Source: Leucobacter sp. UT-8R-CII-1-4 (GTDB lineage Bacteria > Actinomycetota > Actinomycetes > Actinomycetales > Microbacteriaceae). From it: a stretch of 64,000 bases of DNA. The stretch lies in NCBI RefSeq assembly GCF_030010235.1, contig NZ_JASCRS010000002.1, positions 434,001 to 498,000 of the forward strand. Reading direction: 5' to 3'. A program made the translations under genes and the position numbers. Of the stretch, positions 24,272 through 32,495 are shown piece by piece (position 1 is the first letter of the stretch; each line of letters starts with the position of its first letter). Below the pieces are notes generated by a model. The model did no database searches. It worked only from the letters and a program-made list of their open reading frames with translations, and was not told the origin of the DNA.

Positions 24272-25573
24272 CTAGTTTGCGGTGATTCGCTCGAGGATCA
24301 GTGGACCACCGGTGTCAGCTACACCGTCGGCCTCAATCGTCCAGGCGCCCTCAACAGCTTCGAGCGCACGATCAAAACGGGCAGCATCATCAGCAGAAAG
24401 AGTAAAGAGCGGATCGCCCGCCTGAACCGTATCGCCAGGCTTTGCGTGCAAGTCGATACCAGCGGCAAACACAATCTTGTCCTCCGCGCGAGCGCGTCCC
24501 GCTCCGAGACGCCAAGCGCCAATACCAAACGGCAGTGCTTCCATACGGGTGACAACGCCCGAGCTCGCAGCAACAACCGTGTGCGTTTCACGAGCTACCG
24601 GCAGCGCGGCATCGGGGTCACCGTCTTGCGCCTGAATCATCTTGCGCCATGAATCCATGGCTTTGCCGTTGTCGAGCGCAGCCTCAACGTCGGCATCGGG
24701 CTGCCCTGCGAGCGCAAGCATTTCACGAGCAAGCTCGACAGTCAGTTCACGCACGTCAGCTGGTCCACCGCCAGCAAGAATCTCAACAGACTCACGAACC
24801 TCATTTGCGTTGCCAATGGCAAAGCCGAGTGGCACATTCATGTTGGTGAGCAACGCGGTCGTCGCAACACCAGAGTCATTGCCGAGCGCAACCATGGTGC
24901 GGGCAAGCTCGCGTGCGTCTTCAACATCACGCATGAACGCGCCTGAACCGAACTTCACGTCAAGCACCAGCGCATCGGTGCCTTCTGCGATCTTCTTCGA
25001 CATAATGCTCGAAGCAATCAGCGGGATCGTGTCAACTGTGCCGGTGACATCGCGCAGCGCATAAAGCTTCTTGTCGGCCGGCGCCAGCCCGGTGCCAGCA
25101 GCACAAATAACCGCACCAACTTCTCCAGCGAGCTGCGCCATGATCTCTTCATTGGAGAGTGCAGCACGCCAACCGGGAATCGCCTCAAGCTTGTCGAGGG
25201 TGCCGCCAGTGTGCCCAAGACCACGGCCCGAAAGCTGCGGCACAGCAACACCAAATGCTGCGACAAGCGGCGCGAGCGGCAGTGTGATCTTGTCGCCAAC
25301 GCCACCGGTGGAGTGCTTGTCGACAGTGGGCTTGCCGAGCGAGGCGAACGACATCCGCTCGCCCGAGGCGATCATGGCGTCGGTCATCACACGGATCTCG
25401 TCGCGCTGCATGCCACGCTGAAAAATCGCCATCGCGAACGAGGCCATTTGCGCGTCGCTCACATAACCACGGGTGTAGGCGTCGATCATCCAGCGCAGAG
25501 CTGGCTCTGGCACTGTGCCACCGTCACGCTTCGCTCGAATTACATCAACTGCATCAAATGGTTCTACGCTCAT
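24272..25573 (-). CDS. deoA: Thymidine/pyrimidine-nucleoside phosphorylase
   Basis: This 433-residue protein is of normal length for the family. It phosphorolyses thymidine, deoxyuridine (and possibly uridine) to base plus (deoxy)ribose-1-phosphate. Recognisable features are the N-terminal KRDGGTVPEPALRWMIDAY, the phosphate loop KHSTGGVGDK, the signature LSGRGLGHTGGTLDKLEAIPG-like segment and the KFGSGAFM active-site strand. It is the last gene of the bmp-ATPase-permease-permease-cdd-deoA operon and overlaps cdd by four bases. Its deoxyribose product can feed the DeoC pathway encoded about 15 kb away after isomerisation by a phosphopentomutase that is not in this window. Confidence 0.95.
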   Translation of the reverse strand: MSVEPFDAVDVIRAKRDGGTVPEPALRWMIDAYTRGYVSDAQMASFAMAIFQRGMQRDEIRVMTDAMIASGERMSFASLGKPTVDKHSTGGVGDKITLPLAPLVAAFGVAVPQLSGRGLGHTGGTLDKLEAIPGWRAALSNEEIMAQLAGEVGAVICAAGTGLAPADKKLYALRDVTGTVDTIPLIASSIMSKKIAEGTDALVLDVKFGSGAFMRDVEDARELARTMVALGNDSGVATTALLTNMNVPLGFAIGNANEVRESVEILAGGGPADVRELTVELAREMLALAGQPDADVEAALDNGKAMDSWRKMIQAQDGDPDAALPVARETHTVVAASSGVVTRMEALPFGIGAWRLGAGRARAEDKIVFAAGIDLHAKPGDTVQAGDPLFTLSADDAARFDRALEAVEGAWTIEADGVADTGGPLILERITAN

Positions 25574-25995
25574 CGTTCGTCCTTTCGGGGGGAGGCAACT
25601 GCCTCAAGGTCTCGGGGTCCGAATGCGTCAGGCAACACCTGATCGATTGTGCGCAATCCAGAAACGGTATCGAGGATCATGCCCTCTGCCGAGTGTTCGT
25701 AAAGCAATTGGCGGCACCGGCCACACGGCATAATCGTCTCGGCGTCTTTGTTCACGCAGACGAAGGCGACAAGTTTGCCACCGCCACCCATGTGCAGATC
25801 ACCGACCATTGCGCACTCGGCACAGAGGGTGACTCCGTATGATGCGTTCTCAATGTTGCAGCCGCTTACAATTCTGCCGTCATCAGTCAGTGCCGCAGCC
25901 CCGACCGGGTAGTTCGAGTACGGCACGTAGGCGTGATCGAGCGCGGCAATCGCAGCCTGCCTGATCGCCACCCAATCGATCAGTTGGTCCGACAC
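25570..25995 (-). CDS. cdd: Cytidine deaminase
   Basis: This 141-residue tetramer-type cytidine deaminase hydrolyses cytidine or deoxycytidine to (deoxy)uridine. Zinc ligands are Cys58 (in TLCAECA), Cys91 and Cys94 (in PCGRC), with catalytic Glu60. The substrate-binding CNIENASYG is present. It lies between the second permease gene (12-base gap) and deoA (four-base overlap), so imported cytidine is converted to a DeoA substrate by the next gene product. Confidence 0.96.
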   Translation of the reverse strand: MSDQLIDWVAIRQAAIAALDHAYVPYSNYPVGAAALTDDGRIVSGCNIENASYGVTLCAECAMVGDLHMGGGGKLVAFVCVNKDAETIMPCGRCRQLLYEHSAEGMILDTVSGLRTIDQVLPDAFGPRDLEAVASPRKDER

Positions 25996-26007
25996 GGGTT
26001 CCTCCGT

Positions 26008-27297
26008 CTATGACTTCTTATATGGTTTGCCAGCTGCGGCAGGTCCGCGTGAACGACCCACCAGACCTGCTACAGCAAAGATTGTCACCAGGTATGGCAG
26101 CATCAGCATGAACTGGCTTGGCACCGGTGAACCAATCACCGAGAGCACACCCTGCAGGTTTGTTGCGAAACCGAAAAGCAGCGCAGCAAGTGTCGCCTTA
26201 ATCGGATCCCACTTACCGAAGATCACCGCAGCGAGGGCGATAAAGCCTGCACCAGCGGTCATCTCACGGTTGAACGATGGCACCGAGGCGAGCGTGAAGA
26301 ACGCGCCACCCATACCCGCAATTGCGCCGGCAAGCATCAGGTTCAGGTAGCGGGTACGAGCCACCTTGATACCGACGGTGTCGGCAGCCTGAGGGTGCTC
26401 GCCAACCGCGCGCAGACGAAGACCCCAGCGAGTGCGGTACATCGCAAACCACACGCCAAACACGATGATGTACATCAGGTAGACGATCACAGTCTGTCTG
26501 AAGAAGACCGGACCGATCACCGGAATCTCACTCAAGCCTGGAATCGCAAAAGCTTTGAACGGCTCGGGCGAGTTCAGCGCAGCAGAGTTTGGAGCGAGCA
26601 CTTTGCTGAAGAGGAAGGTGGTCACACCAACGACCAGCACGTTCAGCACCACACCGACGATGACCTGGTCTACGAAGTAGGTGATCGCAAATACTCCGAG
26701 TACCAGCGAGACAAGCATGCCCGCGACCATTGCCGCGACAAGACCAGCCCAGGCGCTATTGGTAATCGAAGCAACCACTGCGGCGCTAAACGCACCGGCG
26801 AGCAGCTGCGCTTCAATCGCGATATTCACGACGCCAACACGCTCACCAATAACGCCGCCAAGGGCGCCGTACACCAGTGGAGTTGCGAGCGCGAGAGCGC
26901 CTCCGAGCAGACCAATCATTGGGATGGTGCCGCCCGCGGCAGCCCACGACAAGAAGCCAACAAGAAGTGCAACCACGTAAACGATGGTGAGCCAAAGTGG
27001 TGAGCCCTTGCCAGACTTTGCGAGCAGAGCAGAGAACGCGGCGCAAAGCAGGAGCACAATGGCAGCACCCCATGCAGTTGCCGTAGCAGGCACCACAAGA
27101 TTGGGAAGCGCGAAAAGCTCATGGCCTGCAGCTAGCCGGAAGGTAGTAACACCCTCACGCGGGCCAAGTAATGGCAGCAGCGTGAAAAGCACCGCGAAAA
27201 TACCGAAGATAATCGGCGCTTTCCAAGAGGTGACCGTGACACGTCGGAGGTCTTCACTCACTGGTCCCTCTGAGGGAACAATTGCGGTCGCGCTCAT
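26008..27297 (-). CDS. Nucleoside ABC transporter permease (second permease)
   Basis: This 429-residue integral membrane protein of the BPD_transp_2 family has about ten hydrophobic helices. It carries the cytoplasmic loop GLRLRAVGEHPQAADTVGIKV used for ATPase docking in the RbsC/BmpC group. The equivalent B. subtilis protein is NupQ of the guanosine transporter. It pairs with the permease encoded just upstream (four-base overlap). The N terminus is about 100 residues longer than the core, with extra hydrophobic helices, as seen in actinobacterial members. Substrate class (nucleosides) is inferred from the BMP lipoprotein and salvage genes in the operon. Confidence 0.88.
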   Translation of the reverse strand: MSATAIVPSEGPVSEDLRRVTVTSWKAPIIFGIFAVLFTLLPLLGPREGVTTFRLAAGHELFALPNLVVPATATAWGAAIVLLLCAAFSALLAKSGKGSPLWLTIVYVVALLVGFLSWAAAGGTIPMIGLLGGALALATPLVYGALGGVIGERVGVVNIAIEAQLLAGAFSAAVVASITNSAWAGLVAAMVAGMLVSLVLGVFAITYFVDQVIVGVVLNVLVVGVTTFLFSKVLAPNSAALNSPEPFKAFAIPGLSEIPVIGPVFFRQTVIVYLMYIIVFGVWFAMYRTRWGLRLRAVGEHPQAADTVGIKVARTRYLNLMLAGAIAGMGGAFFTLASVPSFNREMTAGAGFIALAAVIFGKWDPIKATLAALLFGFATNLQGVLSVIGSPVPSQFMLMLPYLVTIFAVAGLVGRSRGPAAAGKPYKKS

Positions 27298-28550
27298 GCC
27301 GACACCTCCTTCTTCTGGCGGCGAAGCTTTCGCGCTTTGCGCTCTGGGTCAGGCAATCCGAACATGGCACGAACCAGCGGTGGTGCTGCGATAAAGAGCA
27401 CAATCAGCGACTGCACCACAAGCACAATCTCAACCGGCACACCCTGCGAAGCCTGCATTGCGAAACCGCCGGCCTTGAACGCGCCGAAGAGCACTCCGGC
27501 CGCCAGAATTCCAAGCGGCGATGAACGGCCAAGTAGCGCAACAGTAATGGCGTCGAAGCCGATACCGGCATCAATATCGCCGCCGAAGCCCGAAGGCACC
27601 GTACCCTGCACCTGGCTCACCCCGGCGATACCCACCAGGGCACCGGCGATCAGCATGGCGAAGAAGTATGTCTGCCCAACGTTGATACCGGCCACCTTCG
27701 CGGCGTTCGGGTTCAACCCCACCGCGCGGAAACGGAAGCCGAGGCTCGAACGCTCAAGCAGCCACCAGGTAAACGCGACCGCGATCAAAGCCAGCAGCAG
27801 GCCCATGTGCAATTTGAACTGCGGTCCGAGCAGCGGCGGCAGCACGGCTGACTCTGCCATCGGCGCGGTTTTTGGGTTCTTTGAGCCGGGCGCCTGCAGC
27901 ACGCCCTGGGTGGCAAGCATCCAGGCCAGCAGGTACGCGGCAATGTGGTTCAGCATGATCGTCACGATCACTTCGTGAGCTCCGGTGCGCGCCTTCAAGA
28001 AGCCAGCAATACCGGCCCAGACCGCCGCCGCAGCCATACCGGCGATAATGCCAACGATCATGTGCAGTGGCCACGGCATCGTCATGGTTGTGCCGACCCA
28101 GCCTGCAGCGGCTGCAGCCATCAGAATCTGGCCCTGGCCGCCGATGTTAAACATGCCGGCGCGGAAGGCAAGACCAACACCAAGACCAGCAGCGATCAGC
28201 GGAGTCGCAAACTTCAGGGTCTCGGTGAGTGGGCGGATACCCTTCACGAAGCTGTCAGCATCGAAGTTGTAGATCGCGCCCTTGAACAGTGCCACGTATG
28301 CGCCAGATACCGACTGCCAGATGGCCGCAAAAGTGTCGCCTGGTCGCGAGAAGAAGTAGCCAGCCGATTCCTGCACATCGGTGTCGGTGAAGGCGATCAT
28401 GATCGAGCCAACAACGATTGCTACGAACACTGCGAGCAGCGAGATAATCGCGTTGCCCGTGGTGATCTTGGTGAAAGCTTCGCGCCACTTCGACACCTCA
28501 GGGGTCTCGTCGGGTGCCAAGCTGGGTTTTGTCGCCAGGGTGCCACTCAT
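27294..28550 (-). CDS. Nucleoside ABC transporter permease (first permease)
   Basis: This 418-residue BPD_transp_2-family membrane protein has an N-terminal cytoplasmic stretch of about 35 residues before the first helix. The docking loop GFRFRAVGLNPNAAKVAGINV corresponds to that of its partner. It corresponds to NupP in B. subtilis. Four-base overlaps on both sides (with the ATPase and the second permease) indicate translational coupling and equal stoichiometry. It should form the membrane channel as a heterodimer with the 26008-27297 product. Confidence 0.88.
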   Translation of the reverse strand: MSGTLATKPSLAPDETPEVSKWREAFTKITTGNAIISLLAVFVAIVVGSIMIAFTDTDVQESAGYFFSRPGDTFAAIWQSVSGAYVALFKGAIYNFDADSFVKGIRPLTETLKFATPLIAAGLGVGLAFRAGMFNIGGQGQILMAAAAAGWVGTTMTMPWPLHMIVGIIAGMAAAAVWAGIAGFLKARTGAHEVIVTIMLNHIAAYLLAWMLATQGVLQAPGSKNPKTAPMAESAVLPPLLGPQFKLHMGLLLALIAVAFTWWLLERSSLGFRFRAVGLNPNAAKVAGINVGQTYFFAMLIAGALVGIAGVSQVQGTVPSGFGGDIDAGIGFDAITVALLGRSSPLGILAAGVLFGAFKAGGFAMQASQGVPVEIVLVVQSLIVLFIAAPPLVRAMFGLPDPERKARKLRRQKKEVSA

Positions 28551-30079
28551 GCCTGCGCTCCATCGTTCTCAGCGGTTTCATGTGGGTGCATGCCCGCCAT
28601 CATCAGGCCGAGCTGCTCCCTTGAAGTGTTTCCGGGTACCACCCCAACGACGCGCCCGCGGTACATCACCATGATGCGATCGGCGAGTGCGGTTACTTCG
28701 TCAAGTTCGGTAGAGATCACGATCACGGGAACACCCGAGTCGCGGGTCTCAATAATGCGATTGTGAATGAACTCGATCGATCCAACGTCGACACCGCGGG
28801 TTGGCTGTGCCGCCACAAATAGGTTGAGGTCGCGGCTCAACTCGCGTGCGATCACCACCTTCTGCTGGTTGCCGCCGGAAAGGCTGCCAGCTGCCTGGCT
28901 TGGCCCCTGGGTTCGAATATCAAATTCTTCGATCTTGCTCTTGGCGAATTCGTTGAGCAGACCACGTTGCACCGTGGCTGTCTTTACGAATGGTGCACCG
29001 TGTGAGCGGTCGAGCATCATGTTCTCTGCGACACTGAAGTCTTTAACGAGGCCGTCTACGCTGCGATCCTCAGGCACAAAGCCAACGCCCTCATCAAGGA
29101 TGTTTCGCACCGAACGACCAATGAGTTCGTTCTGGTTCAGCTTGATGGATCCCTTTGCGCTCGCCTGCAGACCTACGATGGCCTCGGTGAGTTCGGTCTG
29201 GCCGTTTCCTTGCACGCCAGCGATGGCAAGCACCTCGCCCTTGCGGACCTCGAAGCTGACGTCGTCGACCAGCACCAGGCCTGAGGGGTCAGTCACGGTC
29301 AGGCTTTCTACCGAGAGGGCAACGTCGCCAAGCTTCGGCGCATCCTTCTGCACGGTAAGTTCGACCGCGCGGCCAACCATGAGCGATGCGAGCTCTTCGT
29401 TGCTTGCACTTGGTTGTGCCTCGCCAACCACTTTGCCAAGGCGAATCACGGTAATTCGATCGGCTACCTCACGCACCTCACGCAGCTTGTGCGTAATAAA
29501 CACGATCGAGGTTCCCTCGTCCCGGAGCTGACGCATGGTGTTCATCAGCTCATCGGTTTCCTGCGGGGTGAGTACAGCAGTCGGTTCGTCAAACACGAGC
29601 ACCTTTGCATCGCGTGAGAGCGCCTTAATAATCTCAACCTGCTGCTGCACACCAACGGGCAGGTCTTCAATGATCGCGTCGGGATCAACTTTGAACCCAA
29701 ACCGATCTGAAATCTCGCGCACGCGCTTGCGTGCCGCTGTGAGGTCGAGCACACCGCCTGCTTTTGTGCTCTCGTTGCCGAGCATGACGTTCTCGGCAAC
29801 GGTGAACACGGGGATCAGCATGAAGTGCTGGTGCACCATGCCGATACCGGCCGCCATCGCGTCGCCTGGACCCTCGAAGTGTTGCACTTCGTCGTCAAGC
29901 AAAATCTCGCCCTCGTCGGCGCGATACAGGCCGTAGAGAACGTTCATAAGGGTGGATTTTCCGGCACCGTTCTCGCCGAGAAGGCAGTGCACTTCACCCG
30001 GCTCTACGGTGAGGTCAATGTGATCATTTGCGGTGAACTCACCGAATCGCTTCGTGATGCCTCGAAGTTCAAGCTTCAT
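28547..30079 (-). CDS. Nucleoside ABC transporter ATPase (duplicated ABC domain)
   Basis: This ATPase has about 510 residues and two tandem ABC domains, as in RbsA/NupO. Domain 1 has the Walker A GENGAGKSTLM, a GVQQQVEIIKAL signature region and the Walker B LVFDEPTAVL. Domain 2 has a degenerate Walker A (GVQGNGQTELTEA), the signature SLSGGNQQKVV and a Walker-B-like FVAAQPTRGVD. The degenerate second site is normal for the family. The start is set at the ATG at 30079, where family homology begins (MKLELRGITKRFGEF); an upstream ATG at 30157 overlaps a hairpin. It lies between the binding lipoprotein and the permeases. Confidence 0.93.
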   Translation of the reverse strand: MKLELRGITKRFGEFTANDHIDLTVEPGEVHCLLGENGAGKSTLMNVLYGLYRADEGEILLDDEVQHFEGPGDAMAAGIGMVHQHFMLIPVFTVAENVMLGNESTKAGGVLDLTAARKRVREISDRFGFKVDPDAIIEDLPVGVQQQVEIIKALSRDAKVLVFDEPTAVLTPQETDELMNTMRQLRDEGTSIVFITHKLREVREVADRITVIRLGKVVGEAQPSASNEELASLMVGRAVELTVQKDAPKLGDVALSVESLTVTDPSGLVLVDDVSFEVRKGEVLAIAGVQGNGQTELTEAIVGLQASAKGSIKLNQNELIGRSVRNILDEGVGFVPEDRSVDGLVKDFSVAENMMLDRSHGAPFVKTATVQRGLLNEFAKSKIEEFDIRTQGPSQAAGSLSGGNQQKVVIARELSRDLNLFVAAQPTRGVDVGSIEFIHNRIIETRDSGVPVIVISTELDEVTALADRIMVMYRGRVVGVVPGNTSREQLGLMMAGMHPHETAENDGAQA

Positions 30080-30131
30080 GTGCTCGATCCTAGTAGTCAG
30101 ATTGCGGATAACGCAGTGAAGAAAACGCGAA

Positions 30132-30161
30132 GGGAGTGACCAGCGTTTGCCGGTCACTCCC
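30132..30161 (-). terminator. Intra-operon attenuator hairpin between bmp and ATPase genes
   Basis: A 10-bp perfect stem (GGGAGTGACC, 30132-30141, with 30152-30161) encloses a 10-base loop 13 bases after the lipoprotein stop. There is no clear T-run. It is placed to stabilise or partly terminate the message so that the binding protein exceeds the transporter subunits. Confidence 0.5.
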
Positions 30162-30174
30162 CCGCTATGAGCGG

Positions 30175-31260
30175 TTAGCTCAGGTAAGACTTAACGGTCA
30201 CCTTGCCACCGATAATGTCCTGCTTGAGTGCGTCGACCTCAGTCATAAGAGCTGCGTCGACCTTGCCCTCGAAGTTGTGCAGTGGAGCAATGCCCACGCC
30301 ACCGTTGTCGAGGGTGCCGATGTAGGTCTCAGCGTCGAACTCGCCGTTGGCGCTCGACATAACAGCCTCGTAGGTCGAGATGTCCATGTTCTTCAGGATC
30401 GAGGTGAGCACGAAGTCCTGGGTGCTCTCGTCGGTCTGGAAGAGGTCAGCGTCAACACCTACGAGCGCAACGTCGCGGCCCGACTCCTTGATTGCCTGGA
30501 GTGCCGACTGGTAGACGGGGCCACCGACTGGCATCAGTACGTCAACACCCTGGTCGAGGATGTTCTGCGCAACCGACTTAGCTTCCTGGTTGGCTTCGAA
30601 GCCACCGGTGAATGAACCGGTGTCGCCGTTCCAGCCAACAACCTCAACGCTGGTGCCCTTGACCTTGTTGTAGTGGTCAACGCCCTGCTTGAAGCCGTCC
30701 ATGAAGATGGTCACAGTTGGGAACTCCATGCCACCGAAGGTGCCGACCTTGCCAGCCTGCGAGTAGCCTGCCGACAGGTAGCCTGCGAGGAACGCAGCCT
30801 GCGCGGTGTCGTACAGCAGTGGCTTGATGTTCTCAGCGTCCTTGTTGCCATCGAAGTCGTTGTCGGCAGCGTCGTCAACAAGGATGAAGTCGATGTCAGG
30901 GTTTGCGTTTGCAGCCTCAACGGTTGCAGCCGAGAGCGCGAAGCCAACCGAAACGATTGCGTTGCAGTTCTGGCCAACCATGCTCTCGAGGTTCGGAGCA
31001 AAGTCGGTCTCGCTGTTCGACTCAGCCTGCTTCAGCTTGACGCCGAGCTCGTCGGCAGCCTTCTTGGTGCCTTCCCATGACAGCTGGTTGAACGAACGGT
31101 CATCGAAGCCGCCCGCGTCCGAAACGATGCACGGTACGAAGTCCGATGCGTTTGCGTTGCCCTCGCCCTTGTCTGGTGCGGGTGCACACGCTGCGAGGCC
31201 TACGATCAGGCCAGCAGCAGCGACACCGCTGACGAGCCTCTTGCTTGAAGTATTCAACAC
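30175..31260 (-). CDS. BMP-family nucleoside-binding lipoprotein
   Basis: This 361-residue lipoprotein has a signal peptide ending in GLAAC and a PnrA/BmpA-like periplasmic-binding fold (ISDAGGFDDRSFNQLSWEG is a strong family marker). It should bind purine or pyrimidine nucleosides outside the membrane. It is the first gene of the salvage operon. AGGAGG precedes the start; GTG (31260, 3-base spacing) and the adjacent TTG (31257, 6-base spacing) are both possible. Upstream are a -10 candidate and the TGCTCA-N2-TGAGCA palindrome. Confidence 0.94.
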   Translation of the reverse strand: MLNTSSKRLVSGVAAAGLIVGLAACAPAPDKGEGNANASDFVPCIVSDAGGFDDRSFNQLSWEGTKKAADELGVKLKQAESNSETDFAPNLESMVGQNCNAIVSVGFALSAATVEAANANPDIDFILVDDAADNDFDGNKDAENIKPLLYDTAQAAFLAGYLSAGYSQAGKVGTFGGMEFPTVTIFMDGFKQGVDHYNKVKGTSVEVVGWNGDTGSFTGGFEANQEAKSVAQNILDQGVDVLMPVGGPVYQSALQAIKESGRDVALVGVDADLFQTDESTQDFVLTSILKNMDISTYEAVMSSANGEFDAETYIGTLDNGGVGIAPLHNFEGKVDAALMTEVDALKQDIIGGKVTVKSYLS

Positions 31261-31358
31261 GTTCCTCCTAGTGATCTACTCGCGCCAATCGCGAGCAAAG
31301 CATACGTGATTCCAAAATAGGTCAGACTGCCGGCACTTCCCAAGCAGAAGACCGCCAA

Positions 31359-31364
31359 ATCATA
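31359..31364 (-). promoter_or_regulatory. Candidate -10 box (TATGAT) of the nucleoside operon
   Basis: TATGAT on the minus strand has TTCGGA about 18 bases further upstream. It lies between the bmp start and the palindromic operator. Weak -35; placement is inferred. Confidence 0.35.
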
Positions 31365-31412
31365 TCTCGATTAAGCAACAGTTCCGAATGAATTGTTGCC
31401 TTCGTGATTAGG

Positions 31413-31418
31413 TGCTCA
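31413..31418. promoter_or_regulatory. Operator half-site TGCTCA
   Basis: A single TGCTCA half-site starts 22 bases, about two helical turns, from the start of the full palindrome at 31435. B. subtilis DeoR is known to use a palindrome plus a half-site. Confidence 0.35.
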
Positions 31419-31434
31419 TGCGCCGGTGAATACC

Positions 31435-31448
31435 TGCTCACATGAGCA
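31435..31448. promoter_or_regulatory. Probable DeoR operator upstream of the nucleoside operon
   Basis: TGCTCA-CA-TGAGCA, a perfect 6-bp inverted repeat with a 2-base centre. The same TGCTCA-N2-TGAGCA element lies 40 bases upstream of deoR (42158-42171). It sits at the 3' edge of the phosphatase gene, 175 bases before the bmp start and upstream of the candidate promoter. Confidence 0.6.
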
Positions 31449-31449
31449 T

Positions 31450-32403
31450 TTACGCACCCGGTGGTGTAGCACCGGTTCCATCGAGTTGATCGATGTATCT
31501 CAAGACGATTCCCTCACGCAGCGCCCACGGTGAAACCGTCAGAGTTTCCACTCCAAAAACCTTCATCGCAGTACGCAGCACAATGGCCCCGGCAAGAATT
31601 TGATACCCACGTTCCGGGGTGATTCCCGGCAGGTATTCGCGAACGGAACCAGGCATCTCTCGTAGCGTCGGTTCCCACTCGCGCAGACCTGTGTAGTGCA
31701 GTGGTGCAAGCTCTCCGGTGACCGGGTTCGGTGGACCACCGATGAGGCGCCCGAGAGACCGGATGGTCTTCGACGTGCCTACAACCCGAGTCGGCGCAGG
31801 CCGATCACTGAACATAGTGTCGCGAGCTTCGGTGAGCACCTGGCGGGAGTGCGCTCGAAGCAACGAAACCGCCTCACGCGGCGGCGGATCCTCGCGAAGA
31901 AAATTAATAGTGGATCGCCCTGCCCCCAGCGGAACCGAAAGCGATACGTCCGGATACTCATCAGCTCCCTGAGCGATCTCGAAAGAACCTCCGCCGATAT
32001 CAAAAAGCAAAATCTCGCCAGCAGACCAGCCAAGCCAGCGGCGCACCGCAAGCATTGTAATTCTGGCTTCATCTTCGCCAGAGAGCACCTGCAAGATCAC
32101 GCCAGCTTCTTGCTCAGCACGCGCCAGCACTTGCTCGCCATTTGGCGCCTCACGAATAGCCGAGGTGGCGGTAGCAATAAGGTCGTCAACGCCGATTCGA
32201 GCGACGGTTTCGACCGCGTCTCGAATCGCACCAATAATCAACTGCTGGCCCTCTTCGGTAATGCAACCCTCTTCATCGAGGTAGCGCATAAGCCGTAACG
32301 TCGCACGCTGCGAGTGGTACGGCACGGGGCTCGCGCCAGGGTGGGCATCAACAATCAGCAGGTGCACAGTGTTACTACCGACGTCAATGACTCCTAGGCG
32401 CAT
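31450..32403 (-). CDS. Ppx/GppA-family exopolyphosphatase-like phosphatase
   Basis: This protein of about 317 residues is in the ASKHA-fold Ppx/GppA family. Phosphate-binding segments are GVIDVGSNTVHLLIVDA near the N terminus and LLFDIGGGSFEIAQG in the middle. It is the short actinobacterial form without the C-terminal HD domain. Members hydrolyse polyphosphate or pppGpp. The start is the ATG at 32403, where homology begins; a TAAGAT -10 box lies seven bases before it. An in-frame ATG nine codons upstream is less likely. Confidence 0.9.
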   Translation of the reverse strand: MRLGVIDVGSNTVHLLIVDAHPGASPVPYHSQRATLRLMRYLDEEGCITEEGQQLIIGAIRDAVETVARIGVDDLIATATSAIREAPNGEQVLARAEQEAGVILQVLSGEDEARITMLAVRRWLGWSAGEILLFDIGGGSFEIAQGADEYPDVSLSVPLGAGRSTINFLREDPPPREAVSLLRAHSRQVLTEARDTMFSDRPAPTRVVGTSKTIRSLGRLIGGPPNPVTGELAPLHYTGLREWEPTLREMPGSVREYLPGITPERGYQILAGAIVLRTAMKVFGVETLTVSPWALREGIVLRYIDQLDGTGATPPGA

Positions 32404-32410
32404 GCAGAAA

Positions 32411-32416
32411 ATCTTA
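32411..32416 (-). promoter_or_regulatory. -10 box (TAAGAT) of the Ppx/GppA gene
   Basis: GG-TAAGAT on the minus strand lies seven bases before the ATG at 32403; no ribosome site is visible. Confidence 0.4.
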
Positions 32417-32495
32417 CCTGGCATTCGCACGTATCCCGGAGTTCATTGTGTCGTTCCGTCCTGCATACTGGACAGCGTTCGAAAGCCGAACGGCC

